From: Coprinus comatus
Lineage: Eukaryota; Basidiomycota; Agaricomycetes; Agaricales; Agaricaceae
Length of the DNA: 64,000 nucleotides
NCBI GenBank assembly: GCA_034638255.1
Contig: JAWPGT010000003.1
Coordinates: 496,001 to 560,000, forward strand
Direction of reading: 5' to 3'
Part shown: one piece after another, positions 49,510 to 60,286 of the stretch
How positions within the stretch are numbered: the stretch's first letter is position 1
How the letters are laid out: every line of letters starts with the position of its first letter
Notes under the pieces: model-generated
What the model saw: the letters and a program-made list of their open reading frames with translations, nothing else
Database searches by the model: none
Told to the model about the DNA's origin: nothing
Program-made: the position numbers and the translations under genes

Positions 49510-49753
49510 GGCTAGGAGCGATGGTATGAGGCCAGGACGGACGGAGGTCAGAGAAAGAGCGGACCGAGGGATAGACTGGCAAACAGGAATTTGACAGCCT
49601 AATCCTCATTTTATTCTTTCATCCGTCTCCCCGCCGCAGCTGCCTTATTTGGCATCTCTCCAGCTGCACGGCCCGAGGCTCCCACGCTCCGTAACGGTCA
49701 CGGCCGGTTCGGCCTGCACGGCTTGGCACACAACACCGAAAATCTGTTTGCAT

Positions 49754-50657
49754 ATGCAGCCAAAACTGCTAGCACGACTATCTACCCAGCTGGGGAAACA
49801 CCAGGCAGCGCTAGAGCTCAAATGGATGAAGGAAGTAGCGTCGAGCACAGAAAAGCTAGAAGACATGGTTAACCGGAGGTGTCTCCGTGAGCCTCTGCAG
49901 TATATCCTTGGTACTCTGTCTCCACGCAGTAACACAAGACCCTACCCCTCATCCAACCCCTCCCCCCACAGGTACTCAGCCTTTCGGCCCGCTTAATCTC
50001 CTAGTCCGCCCACCCGTTCTAATACCTCGCCCCGAGACAGAACACTGGGTTATCAGGCTCTCAGAGCACATACGCCCGTCCTCACTCAGCCCAAAGAAGC
50101 TGCTCGACCTCGGCACTGGTTCAGGTTGCATCCCACTCCTACTCTGCCACCTCTGGCCGCCAGGAAGCCTACACGCCCACGGTGTTGATCTATCTCCCCA
50201 TGCCCTGCGCTTGGCCAAAGACAATGCACTCCACACCCAGATTCTGCCGCCCCCTTCAGACGGTTTGCATAATACATTCGGGACAACTCTTACTAGCTTT
50301 CTTACACCGACGTTCCCTGACAATTTACCCCACATAAAGCCGCCGTTCGATATCATCACGTCCAATCCCCCATACATACCGTGGAAAGAGTTCCTTGACT
50401 TACCCCGCTCCGTGTCCGACTTCGAAGACCCCAGGGCTTTATTCGGTGGCCCATCCGGTCTTGAGTTCTACGAAGCGATCGCCCGTCTCATTAGTCGAAA
50501 AGACATGCTCAGCCCCGACGCTGTCGTAGCACTAGAGGTTGGGCGGGGTCAAGCTTATGCGGTTCAAGATTTGATCCGCTCTATCGGTCGCTTAAGCCAT
50601 ACTGAAATTTGGAAAGACCCTTGGGGAGTTGAGAGGACTGTGATCGGCCACTTGTGA
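49754..50657 (+). CDS. HemK/PrmC-type N5-glutamine methyltransferase, probably mitochondrial
   Basis: The enzyme methylates the glutamine of the GGQ motif in release factors. The start at 49754 gives MQPKLLARLSTQLGKHQAAL, the helical N-domain with REPLQYILG, an intron, then GTQPFGPLNLLVRPPVLIPR, ETEHWVIRL, motif I LLDLGTGSGCIPLLL, HAHGVDLSPHALRLAKDN, and the diagnostic NPPY in FDIITSNPPYIPWKEF. DPRALFGGPSGLEFYEAIAR and VVALEVGRGQA close the fold, with the stop at 50657. The length, about 280 residues, suits the family. Because the PrmC type resembles yeast Mtq1, a mitochondrial site is likely, but no convincing presequence is visible from this start. One intron, flanked by a 7-nt repeat (GGTACTC). 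Confidence 0.87.
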
Positions 50658-51178
50658 TTGGAAGCTCATTATGTAGCTCTCCACTCGGTAAAAGGGCTAG
50701 TGTTATGCCGCTACCAGCAACTTCAAATATTGTGATCGGCCCCGACCTTTGCCAAGACTAGCTCAACCAATATTCCAGACGTCATTACATAGTATGCATC
50801 CCAATCTACCTCAATTGATCATTCATCCTCCCGAAGAAGCAAACGTTGTCGGGCTTTAGGCTTTACAATTCCGCTTTTCTTTTACCATCAAACATGTTGC
50901 CTACTCGTGCCATTCGTTCTTTTCTTGCCAACCTCAAAACACTAGTCTTTGATTAATTAATGTTACCCAAAACCCTTCCTGCCGTTCATTGTCGTCCTGC
51001 CACCATGCTGCATGTCCATATCTTCTATTTGATATTTACGTATCTCGTATCTCAATCCGAAGAAACAGCGCCACACGCTCCTCGCCATGCTCTGAAAAGC
51101 CCCAATTACTAAAATCAACCATATAGGACGACCCTTCATAATCAGTTTGGGCATGAACCAACTCTTTGTACAACCAAC
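50658..51178. other. Intergenic region HemK to F-box gene
   Basis: 521 bp with no supported gene. It should contain the HemK 3' UTR and the promoter of the F-box gene. Several short A/T-rich words and a TTGATTAATTAA-type run near 50948 are visible; I see nothing I can name. Confidence 0.5.
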
Positions 51179-52600
51179 ATGAACTCCCTTTCTCCGGGTG
51201 GTGTGCCTGTTGAAATAGTACAGGAAATCTTTTCTTGGTCTTTACCCAATGTCCCAGATGATAACGAACGCCTCATTCATTGGCGTAAAGCAACACCCAA
51301 TCACCCAACAAACTCACCTCTGTTGCTTTGCCACGTGTGCAAGTGGTGGCGTGCCATTGCTATTTCCTCTCCTACTCTATGGACAACCATCTCGGTCGTT
51401 GTTCGCCTGGGTGTTGCAATTCCGACACCCGAGTTGGTTTCCTTATGGTTGTCCCGCTCAGGTGCCTTACCTCTCAAATTATCGTTATATCAACAAAATG
51501 AATCCACCGCAAACCGCATCGCAGCGGGTCGCATTCTTGATGTCTTCAAACAATATGTATCTCAATGGGGCGATATTCAATTGGAACTGCTCGGTAATTA
51601 CTATGGACAACTTTTGACGCCCGATGAACGAGTAGCACCTCTACTCAGGAAGTTTCGGCTTGAGACGACCCACCGAAACTCAGACGAAGAGGAAATAGAT
51701 CTTTTCAACATCTTCAACTACGCTCCTCACCTCACCGACCTCCAAGTTTCAAAAATCCCTGGCCTTGACATAATTGGAACCAATATAATTCCTATTCCTT
51801 GGCACCAACTCACGCATCTATCCCTGGAATATGTACCATCTATTGGGACAGCGTTTCGTATCCTTCAAATGTGCCTAGGTCTCCAAAGCTGCAAAATGAA
51901 AGTCGATTCTGTTCAAGGAGCGCTTCCATATGACAAATGCCATCTTCCAACATTGCACACATTCTCAATTAACCTCGACCACTCATCCTTATCTACTTTC
52001 TTTGATCAACTCTACCTTCCTCAGTTGTCTGATCTTGCGGTTTTTGTGAGGGGTCCTCTGGAACAATACAGCTGGGCCCAGGCACCTTTCGAAACATTTC
52101 TCACCAGGTCGAATTGTCGGATCCGTCGGCTAGGGATTCATGACACCGGGCTGAGTGGGGTTGAATTTGCTGCTTGCATTTTGCATCCCAGTTTACAATC
52201 GCTTAGCGACCTGATCATTGATGATAGGAAATATTGGACATGGGATCCCTTCATCAATGGGGTGGTATTGGAAATGATGACTGTACCCTCATTCCATCGC
52301 AAGTCTCAAGAATATACCGAAGGTTCGGCTAGTGTCATGACGGGTGCTAGTGCTAGAGGTGCCGAACGGATGTCATGTCTGCTCCCGGCTCTGGAGTCCC
52401 TGACGATTAGAGGAAGCTGTTTTCTTGCACGGGATGGAGTGTTTGCGGACATGGTGGAATCAAGATGGAGAATTTTTGAACAAGGCATTGCACGCTTCAA
52501 GGTCGTGGAAATCGAGTTGCCCGCTGACCATCTTGAGGATGCAAGGCGGTTGGTAGAATTCCAGGGCGAGGGGTTGAAAGTCATGTTTCCGCAGTATTGA
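51179..52600 (+). CDS. F-box-like protein, intronless
   Basis: This is probably a substrate adaptor of an SCF ubiquitin ligase, or one of the many lineage-expanded F-box-like proteins of Agaricomycetes. One uninterrupted frame of 473 residues begins at 51179, MNSLSPGGVPVEIVQEIFSW. That is an F-box with VPVEIVQEIF and LLLCHVCKWWRAIAISSP, and the pattern P-EI-I-F, CKWWR, A-SSPTLWTTI fits. The rest is Leu-rich without regular repeats I can align (HLTDLQVSKIPGLDIIG, LSDLAVFVRGPLEQYSWA). The absence of introns is unusual in this window. Downstream is a long gene-poor stretch. Partners and substrates are unknown. Confidence 0.8.
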   Translation: MNSLSPGGVPVEIVQEIFSWSLPNVPDDNERLIHWRKATPNHPTNSPLLLCHVCKWWRAIAISSPTLWTTISVVVRLGVAIPTPELVSLWLSRSGALPLKLSLYQQNESTANRIAAGRILDVFKQYVSQWGDIQLELLGNYYGQLLTPDERVAPLLRKFRLETTHRNSDEEEIDLFNIFNYAPHLTDLQVSKIPGLDIIGTNIIPIPWHQLTHLSLEYVPSIGTAFRILQMCLGLQSCKMKVDSVQGALPYDKCHLPTLHTFSINLDHSSLSTFFDQLYLPQLSDLAVFVRGPLEQYSWAQAPFETFLTRSNCRIRRLGIHDTGLSGVEFAACILHPSLQSLSDLIIDDRKYWTWDPFINGVVLEMMTVPSFHRKSQEYTEGSASVMTGASARGAERMSCLLPALESLTIRGSCFLARDGVFADMVESRWRIFEQGIARFKVVEIELPADHLEDARRLVEFQGEGLKVMFPQY

Positions 52601-54468
52601 ACACAATATTGCTACTGACGGCCTTTTCGGTTTGGGGATTGAATCAGGGTGTATCGTTTTTGCATGACGATAATCGCTGTTCCGTTAGGTTCGATGTTCT
52701 TTGATTGGCGAGGAAGAGTACACTGAAATGAATAAGGGTTTGGTAGACATCGTTGAATCGACGTGTTGTCATTTCAGAATCATTTCATAGATCTCATTTC
52801 ATTTCCTTTACTATACTATACTATTCCGATGGCAATTGTGCCTTGAATACCTCCATAGATTTTTTGTTTCGTTTTTGTTTTTGTTTCCCAATCCCTTAGA
52901 CGGTATTTATACCTACTTCCATCTTTCTTTCTTATCTCCCTCCTCATATAGACACATAGACGATAGAATAAATAGAATAGAAGTTCAATTTTTACTGGGA
53001 GCTTTACAGCACGCCAGTAGACCAAGTTTACAATGAGACTCCGAGTCGATCAGTGCTACTTCCGAATTGATGTGACCATCGGCCGGCGCCTCATCCGGAC
53101 TATACTCTTTAAGATGCCGTGGAAGATCTCTGATCCGTGGATATGCCTGTGATAGAATTTGTCTCCTCAAAGTATACCCAGGTCGCCGGACTGGTGCATG
53201 GGGTTCAATCGATGCCAGTTACTCGATGTGGGTATGAAATCATAGATTACGTCTTTCATGTTCGAGGTCGGAGTGCCCAGTAGGGGAGCTAAACAGCGTA
53301 TATTCCCATTGATGTGATGTTTTTCCAAGTCTAATCTTACGATCGGATATGTACTGACTGATATGAGGAATACAGAAAAAAATCAAAACTTTTTGAAATG
53401 GCATATGAGGACATACGTAATTGTGATGTACATATTGGGTTTTGCAAATATGCAATTTTATATTGGATCCGCGCAATAGGGGTTTGCAAATCAACCATAT
53501 CATCAATATTTGCTGAATATTTGTAAGTATCTTGCACGTGTTCGATTTGGAATACGTTGAATTTGTGGAAAACAGGAACACGGGACGGATAATTTGACGA
53601 TCGCGTCACGACTCACCAGAGGTCACTAGGTTAACTAGTCCGATATATCAGCGTGATCAACCAATCATTGAATCTGTAGTATTAATGGTAGTATATCGCA
53701 CATTTTTGTTGCTTCGTTCGGTCTTTTTTATTATGTGGACAATCTTGTATGATGACAATTGTACGGGCCGTTGAAACGAATGCAACTACGAGGGCATCGG
53801 GTGTTATGACCCGGCCATTTGTTAAATATAGCGCTGTTGAGAAATGATTGTTCTTTATAATCATAGAACGGAACAACCGCCAACCGTACATAAGCTAGGA
53901 AGCTGTCGTGTGCCGGTCGTGTGCAATGTTGTACTTATTGTGGAAGCAGTTATAATGACTCCGCTCAGCACTGTGATGAGAATAGCTAGGAAGTTGCGGA
54001 ATTTATGATTTACGGAAGTGATGTCATTGTCAAAATGTAAGTCTAGAACTCGATTAACTTGAGGTGGTGGGCGTTGGCAAAGGGCATCGTAGTTTGAGTA
54101 AGCACAGAAGCTATTCTCTGTGGATGGTTACCAGTAGGTTTCCCTCTATTGTTTTGACACTGATATCGATCAATTAATTACGATTTGCAATATTGGTATA
54201 GGTAGGTCCTTGTCACTGTCTGACGTGCTTTGAAGGTAGGCTCGGAAGTGATCCGAAGACGCTCAATCCAATGGCAAATGGACCGTGAAAAGGCATATCT
54301 CATAACCCCTGTGTGCAGAAGTCCATACTTCTACTCGCGATTAGCTCAAATCAATTCGTGCTTCATCTACTCACGTGCAACGGGCGTTATCTCACCTTTA
54401 ATTCACCACAATTCTTATAGATATAGAACCCTCTTACCCCCTCTCACCTCCCTCGTGTTTGCTATTAG
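52601..54468. other. 1.87-kb gene-poor region
   Basis: Between the F-box gene and the DAL fusion gene. No frame here is convincing. One minus-strand open frame (52985-53218) has a coding-like composition, noted separately. The base composition is A/T-rich. It probably holds the long promoter of the DAL gene and possibly remnants of a lost gene. Confidence 0.5.
52985..53218 (-). pseudogene. Possible gene fragment (open frame without ATG)
   Basis: On the minus strand an open frame runs between an in-frame TAA at about 53221 and a TGA at 52985. It reads, for example, YPRIRDLPRHLKEYSPDEAP, and ends LGLLACCKAPSKN. Composition is protein-like but there is no ATG and no acceptor that clearly joins it to an upstream exon. 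It could be a decayed terminal exon or chance. Confidence 0.2.
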
Positions 54469-56669
54469 ATGTCCTACAAATCTATACCCCTCGACAAGTT
54501 CGCTGACGCCTTTTCGGCTACGACAGGTGCATGCTTGATCATCTAAGCTCCTGTTTAATGTTGCGTTACTGATCGAAGTTTTACAGAGCTCTCCAGTGTT
54601 GCCCTCGGAGGTCGTATTGTTTCCGTTTCAGATGAGTTCTTCGCTGAGGCCTTTCATTTACTGTTGGTTGAGGTGAGCATTTGGTGAAACTGCTATCATA
54701 GAAGCTGATGTGTAGTATATAATTAAATAAACTAGCCTGCTCCTAGTATGAAAGGTCAATTTGGTCCAAATGGTGCCCTTTATAGTGGTTGGGAATCCCG
54801 TAGGCATAACCCAACACATGATTGGTGTGCTACTTATTAAATAGGATGGTACCCCTATTGATCATGATGATGTAGGTGTATAATCCAACTTGGTACAGCT
54901 GGGAGCATTATCGGTTTTGATGTAGATACCTCTAATTTCAACGGTACGTTCCAATGACCGCTCGATGATTATGTGTTATTCAATCTGGTGCCGTATATAG
55001 GGAATGAGGCTCCAGAGTGTTCGATCGAAGCTCTTCTTGCGATCCCTGGAGAAGATGTTAAAGAAAGCGATCCTCGCGTGAGTAAGCATGCATGCATGGG
55101 TAATGGGTTGTTAACCCAAGACATCATGCCATACAGTGGCGTGAAATTCAATCCAGAACTTCTCTGGGCCCAAGCTCTCGTCACCTCTTCACAATCCCTA
55201 AGACAGAAAGTGTGAATTATGTGAAGTTGAACATGTACCCTGACGGGGGTATTGTATGTCCCATCTTAATCACCGTAGAATCATTCTGACAGTTTGATCA
55301 TCGTACCTTCTACCATAGGCTCGATTCCGTGTTTATGGTCATGTAACACCGATTCATCCTGCAGATTCTAGACCTTTCGACCTCGCACATGTCTTCGCTG
55401 GTGGTATTGTGGATTTCGTGTCTGATCAACACTTTGGTGTTGGTGCCAACCTTATTCTTCCCGGACGTGGAAAGGACATGGGTGATGGTTGGGAGACCAA
55501 GCGTAGTAGGGTTAAAGGGCATAAGGATTGGGTGGTGATTAAATTGTGCGTGGGGAAGGGGTGTTGTTTGGCGAGCGCTAACGAGACCCGTTTAGGGGAG
55601 CACAGGGCATTCTTGAACAGACTGAGATTGATACAGCGCATTTCAAAGGCAACTTTCCAGAGAGTTGTGAACTACATGCACTATTTAGCGAGCAGGATAT
55701 TGATTGGAAGGCAACAAAGGATGAGGATCTAGATTGGACTCTAATTTTACCCAGAACGAAGCTTGGTCCTCACAGACAACATTACTTCCAACTCGAAAAT
55801 GTGGAGAAGGCCTATACCCATGTCAAGGTAACAATCCACCCTGATGGAGGAATTAAACGGGTTCGACTCGTTGGACGAAAAGCTGGCATGGCTGCATCGA
55901 AATCTGGCTCTGTGACCGAAGAAGCTATAACAACTGCGGTCCAGCCAAACAGCACAAGTACTGCTCAACACATCGTACCGGAGTTGAGAACGATTCCCGC
56001 CTTGCAATTGACTCCAGAAGCATTCGCACAGTTTGGTGAGGTTATCCAGGCGTATGGCGACCATACTGCAGCTCCAAAGGGCACAAAGATTACGCCTGCA
56101 AACGCGGGTACTGCGTCCAAGTTCCATAAGCTTTCATTGCTCCAGTCGTCGTATCCGCCTGACAAGGGGGCAACCACGGGAATTTCAGTGTATCGGTGTT
56201 CCCCACTGAGAGGACTCGCAGAGGATGGGTCCTTTGAATTGACGACATTAGAGCGTCATGCGCACACAAACCAAGCGTTTATCCCAATGGGCCCAGGGCC
56301 TAACGAAGGCTTGAACGAAACCGCGGAAAGATATTTGGTGATCGTTGCGAAAAATGGGGAAGACGACCGTCCAGACTTGAAGACAACGCGTGCGTTTGTT
56401 GCTAGTACGGCACAGGGAATTGTCTACAATACGGGTGTTTGGCGTGAGTTGGGCTTGTATATTTATTAATTGATCACTATTTTGACACAGTTGTAGATCA
56501 ACCAATGACAGTGCTCGACAAGGTAGGTACTAAGGACTATAGACTAGACGATGCTGACGGTGAACAGGCACTGGACATGGCGTGCGTGGAGACACAGGTT
56601 GGAGATGGAAGCAGAGGCGACTGTGAGATTGTGGATGTCGGAGGAGTACTACGGGTCCATGTTGTATAG
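54469..56669 (+). CDS. Bifunctional allantoicase-ureidoglycolate lyase
   Basis: Two consecutive steps of purine (uric acid) breakdown appear fused. The start at 54469 gives [19 protein letters not shown], then two allantoicase repeats: [59 protein letters not shown] across an intron, [20 protein letters not shown], then [66 protein letters not shown]. From about residue 360 a ureidoglycolate lyase (DAL3-type) domain begins: [65 protein letters not shown], with the stop at 56669. Such a fusion is known from Cryptococcus (DAL2,3,3). Fused allantoicase and ureidoglycolate lyase would convert allantoate to urea and glyoxylate. The BRE1 start lies 52 bp downstream. Confidence 0.9.
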
Positions 56670-56721
56670 ATAGATTTCGTAATCAATTCTGAATATTCAT
56701 CTTGCACCACAACCACCACCA

Positions 56722-59700
56722 ATGCTCTCAGAGTCTCGCAAGAGACCTCACACAGACGACGACTCAACTAATGCTCCAAACAAGCGCCATCTCTCCGCCA
56801 ATGCCAGTCCTCACCACAACGGTGTAGCTCACGATGAACCCGCCTTCGACAACCTCGAGGTAATACGCGCCTTTGTTATCTCTTTTTGCCACTGGCTCAT
56901 CCTTCGGCAAGCTCTTCAGAAAAGAGGCCATCTTCAGACGCATGCGACATTACTCGCGCGAGAATGAACGCTGTCAGTCTCGCATAGCTGAGCTTGAGCA
57001 CCGTAAAAACACTTGCGAGGCCGGCTATGTTGCCATTGTCGCGTGTTGGACACAAGTGCGGCATTCTCACCTGCTTTACACTCTACTTTTGTCTCATCAC
57101 ATAATGTATTGGTAGCTTGTCGACACTATCCGACTTCTTGTGAAACCAGAAGATTTACCCCAAGTCGATATTGACACCGAGGGTATGTGTCATGATTGTT
57201 CTACATCACCATACTCATCTCTATGTTCTAGGCTTGTTTTCCCTGGCAAAACATCTACCTGAAGAAACCTCGGTTGAACTGAGTTCGGCGCTGGAAGAAA
57301 AAGCTAATGTGACACAAACGTTGGTCAGCAGCTTTGTTCGTCTGCGTGGCCAACCATCAGCGTCCCAACTTTTGGAAAACAACACATACATCGATTGTCA
57401 GAAAGCAGCTACGGCGGTATTGCATTTTTTCTCTTTGTAGATACCATCTGACATTATTCTCCAGCATGCTGCTCTACAATCAACGGTATCACTGTTACGC
57501 TCGCAGTTACAGGATTGTGAGAACCAGCGAGATAAATACGCTGCTGAACTTGAAGCGGCAGAAAATCGAGTGGAACGGCTATGTAGTAAATCAATACAAG
57601 CGTTGGAGGCAAGGAAAGGCGTTGTCAAGTCGGAAACGAAGAGGGAAGAGTCAGAGGAGCAGCAGCAAAAGCCGTCCTCTCCTTCAGTGAGTGGTTCGGT
57701 ATCCTGGTGGGAGTTCTTGACCAATTTATTCACTTCTTTCCTCTAATGTACATATAGCAATCTGTTACACCACCGCTTGCAATACTCAATGGAGTCCATG
57801 AAGCCTCATCTGAGCTTGAAGTGCTAATTGAACAGATTCAGAGTCGGGAAGCTAAAATTGTTGAGATGGAGAAGGAACTTGCTGCACAGCGTGAAAAGTA
57901 TGCAAATCTCCAAGCGGAAGTACGTCGTGACTCATCCCTATTATTTCCTTATATGAACTAATGTTTCATATCAAGTGTTCACTCAAAGATAATGGTTACA
58001 ATATTTACGAGAATGAGGCATACAAGGCAGTGGTGTCTCTTGTACTTAAGAACGATCAAGAACTTGCAGAGAAGTGCAAAGAGTCTCAAGCGCTCAAAGA
58101 TGACGTGCGAAGGTTGACAACTTTTATGGAGCAACATGATGCTGAGATCCTGGTATGTACCATTATTTCATTTCGTATGATGGTCGCTCATATTGACTAT
58201 TCAGGCTGCAGCAAACAAACAAGTTCAAGAGCTGCAAACCATGCTACAGAAACGTGATGCCGACAACGCAAGACTTCGTGAGCAGCGGGATCAACAGAGT
58301 GCGGAACTCGTAGAGAGGAGGCATAAAGACTCTGTCAAATTATCGTCATTGGAGCAATTGAAGAGTCTAGCGGATAATAGGGCGGTATGTCTCCACCTGC
58401 ACATGTAATCTTCTAGCATTAATGTCATTTTTTTTTCTCTTTAGGAACGCATAACTCAGCTAATTTCGGAAGTCAATCAATGCAAAACCCATTTAGCAGC
58501 TCACACGGGAGACAAGCGATTGATGATGTCATTCTTGCATGGGACCGAAGAAGGCCAACAGCGATGGGAAGTTCTACAACAACAACTCAAGTGAGGCATG
58601 ATCATTTTTATACTTTTTATACTTTTACTTATCAAGAACGTAGACAGGCCGAACAGCGAATTGAGGCATTTGAACAAACGATATCGACTTATAGTGAAGA
58701 TGATAGTAATCTTACGAGGAGTTATGCAGAATCATTACAGCGGGTGTCGCAGTTGATGGAAGAACTAGAACAATATCGAGCATGGCTAGGGATGAAACAT
58801 TCACCAGAGGTCGACGATTTGATACAGTTGTTAAAGGATAAGGAAACGGAGAATGAGAAGTTGAGATTACTTGAGGTGCGAAACACAGAGGTGAGCTTCT
58901 TCATAGTTAATTGCTTTTGTTTGATGATTAATGGTCATCAAGGCAGAGAAGTCATTATATGGAGAGTTGGATCGCTTATCTGCTGCTTGGGAAGCTTTGG
59001 ATAAACAAGTGAAGAGTAAGGTATTTGAGCTTGGCTTTATGGAAGAGAGACTTTCTAAGAGTGTCATGGATGTAAGACTTTTTGCCCTTATTTTTTGTAC
59101 CCTGTTTGTTTACTTGTTGAACAACACAGAAAGCTAAATCAGAAAACAAGTACTATGCAGCTATGAGAGATAAGGAAGCATTGGAGATTGAGAAGAAGAG
59201 TTTGCAGAGGAGTCTTGAGAAACAAGGCAAAGCGGTGGAGAGACTTGTAGATCATGAAAATAGTCTGCAGGGGCAAGTGGTGAGTTTCTTTGAGTGTGAC
59301 ATTACTTATATATCCTAATAGTGTTTGCAGAACCTCTTAGAGAAGGAAACAATGACGCAAAAGAAGGTCAATGACACTCTCAAGGAGGTCATCCGAACGC
59401 TGGAACGAAATAACGCAGAACTTAATTCGAAAACCGAGCAAGAAAAGATGAAGGCAGAGAAGGTATGCGGTTCATATATGCATTGTGTTTTGTGTTTAGT
59501 GGAATTTATGTGTCTTAGGCTCGTTTGGCTATACAGGAACACGAGAGAGCTATGCAAATAAAGAATGTGGATTTGAGACTACAAGAGGATAATTTGATTA
59601 AAGCGAAGAAAGAGATGGAAAAACAGTTTGCGAAGAGTAAGGAGGCTTCTTTGAATGTTTCTTCGAGTAAGGAAGGTTCCGAGGTTGACAATCTCATGGT

Positions 59701-59982
59701 GAGTTTATTTTGCTCACCTAATAATTTCAGATGATTGAGTTTTTGGTACAGGCGTTGTTGAAGTGCTCAACATGTCGAATCAACTTCCGTTCAACCATTA
59801 TCACGAAATGCATGCATAGTACGTTATTAAAAAGAGATTATACGACCATGCTCACTTATGCAAATCTGTTAGCTTTTTGCAAGGATTGTGTCGATAAACG
59901 AATAGCCACGCGGCAACGGAAATGTCCAGCATGTAATCTTACGTTTGCTCAATCAGATGTGCAGCAGTTTTGGTTCCAGTAA
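56722..59982 (+). CDS. BRE1: BRE1-type E3 ubiquitin ligase (histone H2B)
   Basis: BRE1 monoubiquitinates histone H2B with Rad6. The start at 56722 gives MLSESRKRPHTDDDSTNAPN, then the conserved FRKEAIFRRMRHYSRENERC and RIAELEHRKNTCEAGYVAIV, and long coiled coils through most of the length. The C-terminal C3HC4 RING reads CSTCRINFRSTIITKCMH, then after an intron TFCKDCVDKRIATRQRKCPA, CNLTFAQSDVQQFWFQ at the stop (59982). The HTFC junction uses a donor GTACGT. About 15 introns are present. The start is supported by the match of the N-terminus. The DAL stop lies 52 bp upstream, so its promoter overlaps the DAL 3' end. It converges on uS9m with 304 bp between stops. Confidence 0.92.
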
Positions 59983-60286
59983 TCACTTTACCCTTACTTT
60001 TCCTAGATTATAGGCATATTTCTTTTTCTCTCTTTTTGTTGGCAAGAGTGGTAGTGGTGAATGTGATTTTTTGTTCTTTTTGCTTTCCACTTCATTTTCT
60101 TTATCTTTATTAGGCATTACGAGGACTACTATGTGTGTGACCATTGTTTTTGTCGATTCTGTGTTCAATCAAATCCTTAATCTATATTTTTCTTTCATGC
60201 ATGACTTTGGGGTATGGGGTTCAGCAATATTATAATTGGGTGATAAGTAGGCAAACAAATTGCGGCAACAGGACTGAATATGAAAT

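Noticed and set aside
53240..53891. Minus-strand frames near 53240-53581 and 53682-53891
   Set aside because: A/T-rich composition, no motifs, no splice structure; chance frames.
60000..60170. Minus-strand frame 59983-60168 rich in Lys and Glu
   Set aside because: It lies in the T-rich 3' flank of BRE1, read on the opposite strand, so the Lys/Glu bias is compositional.
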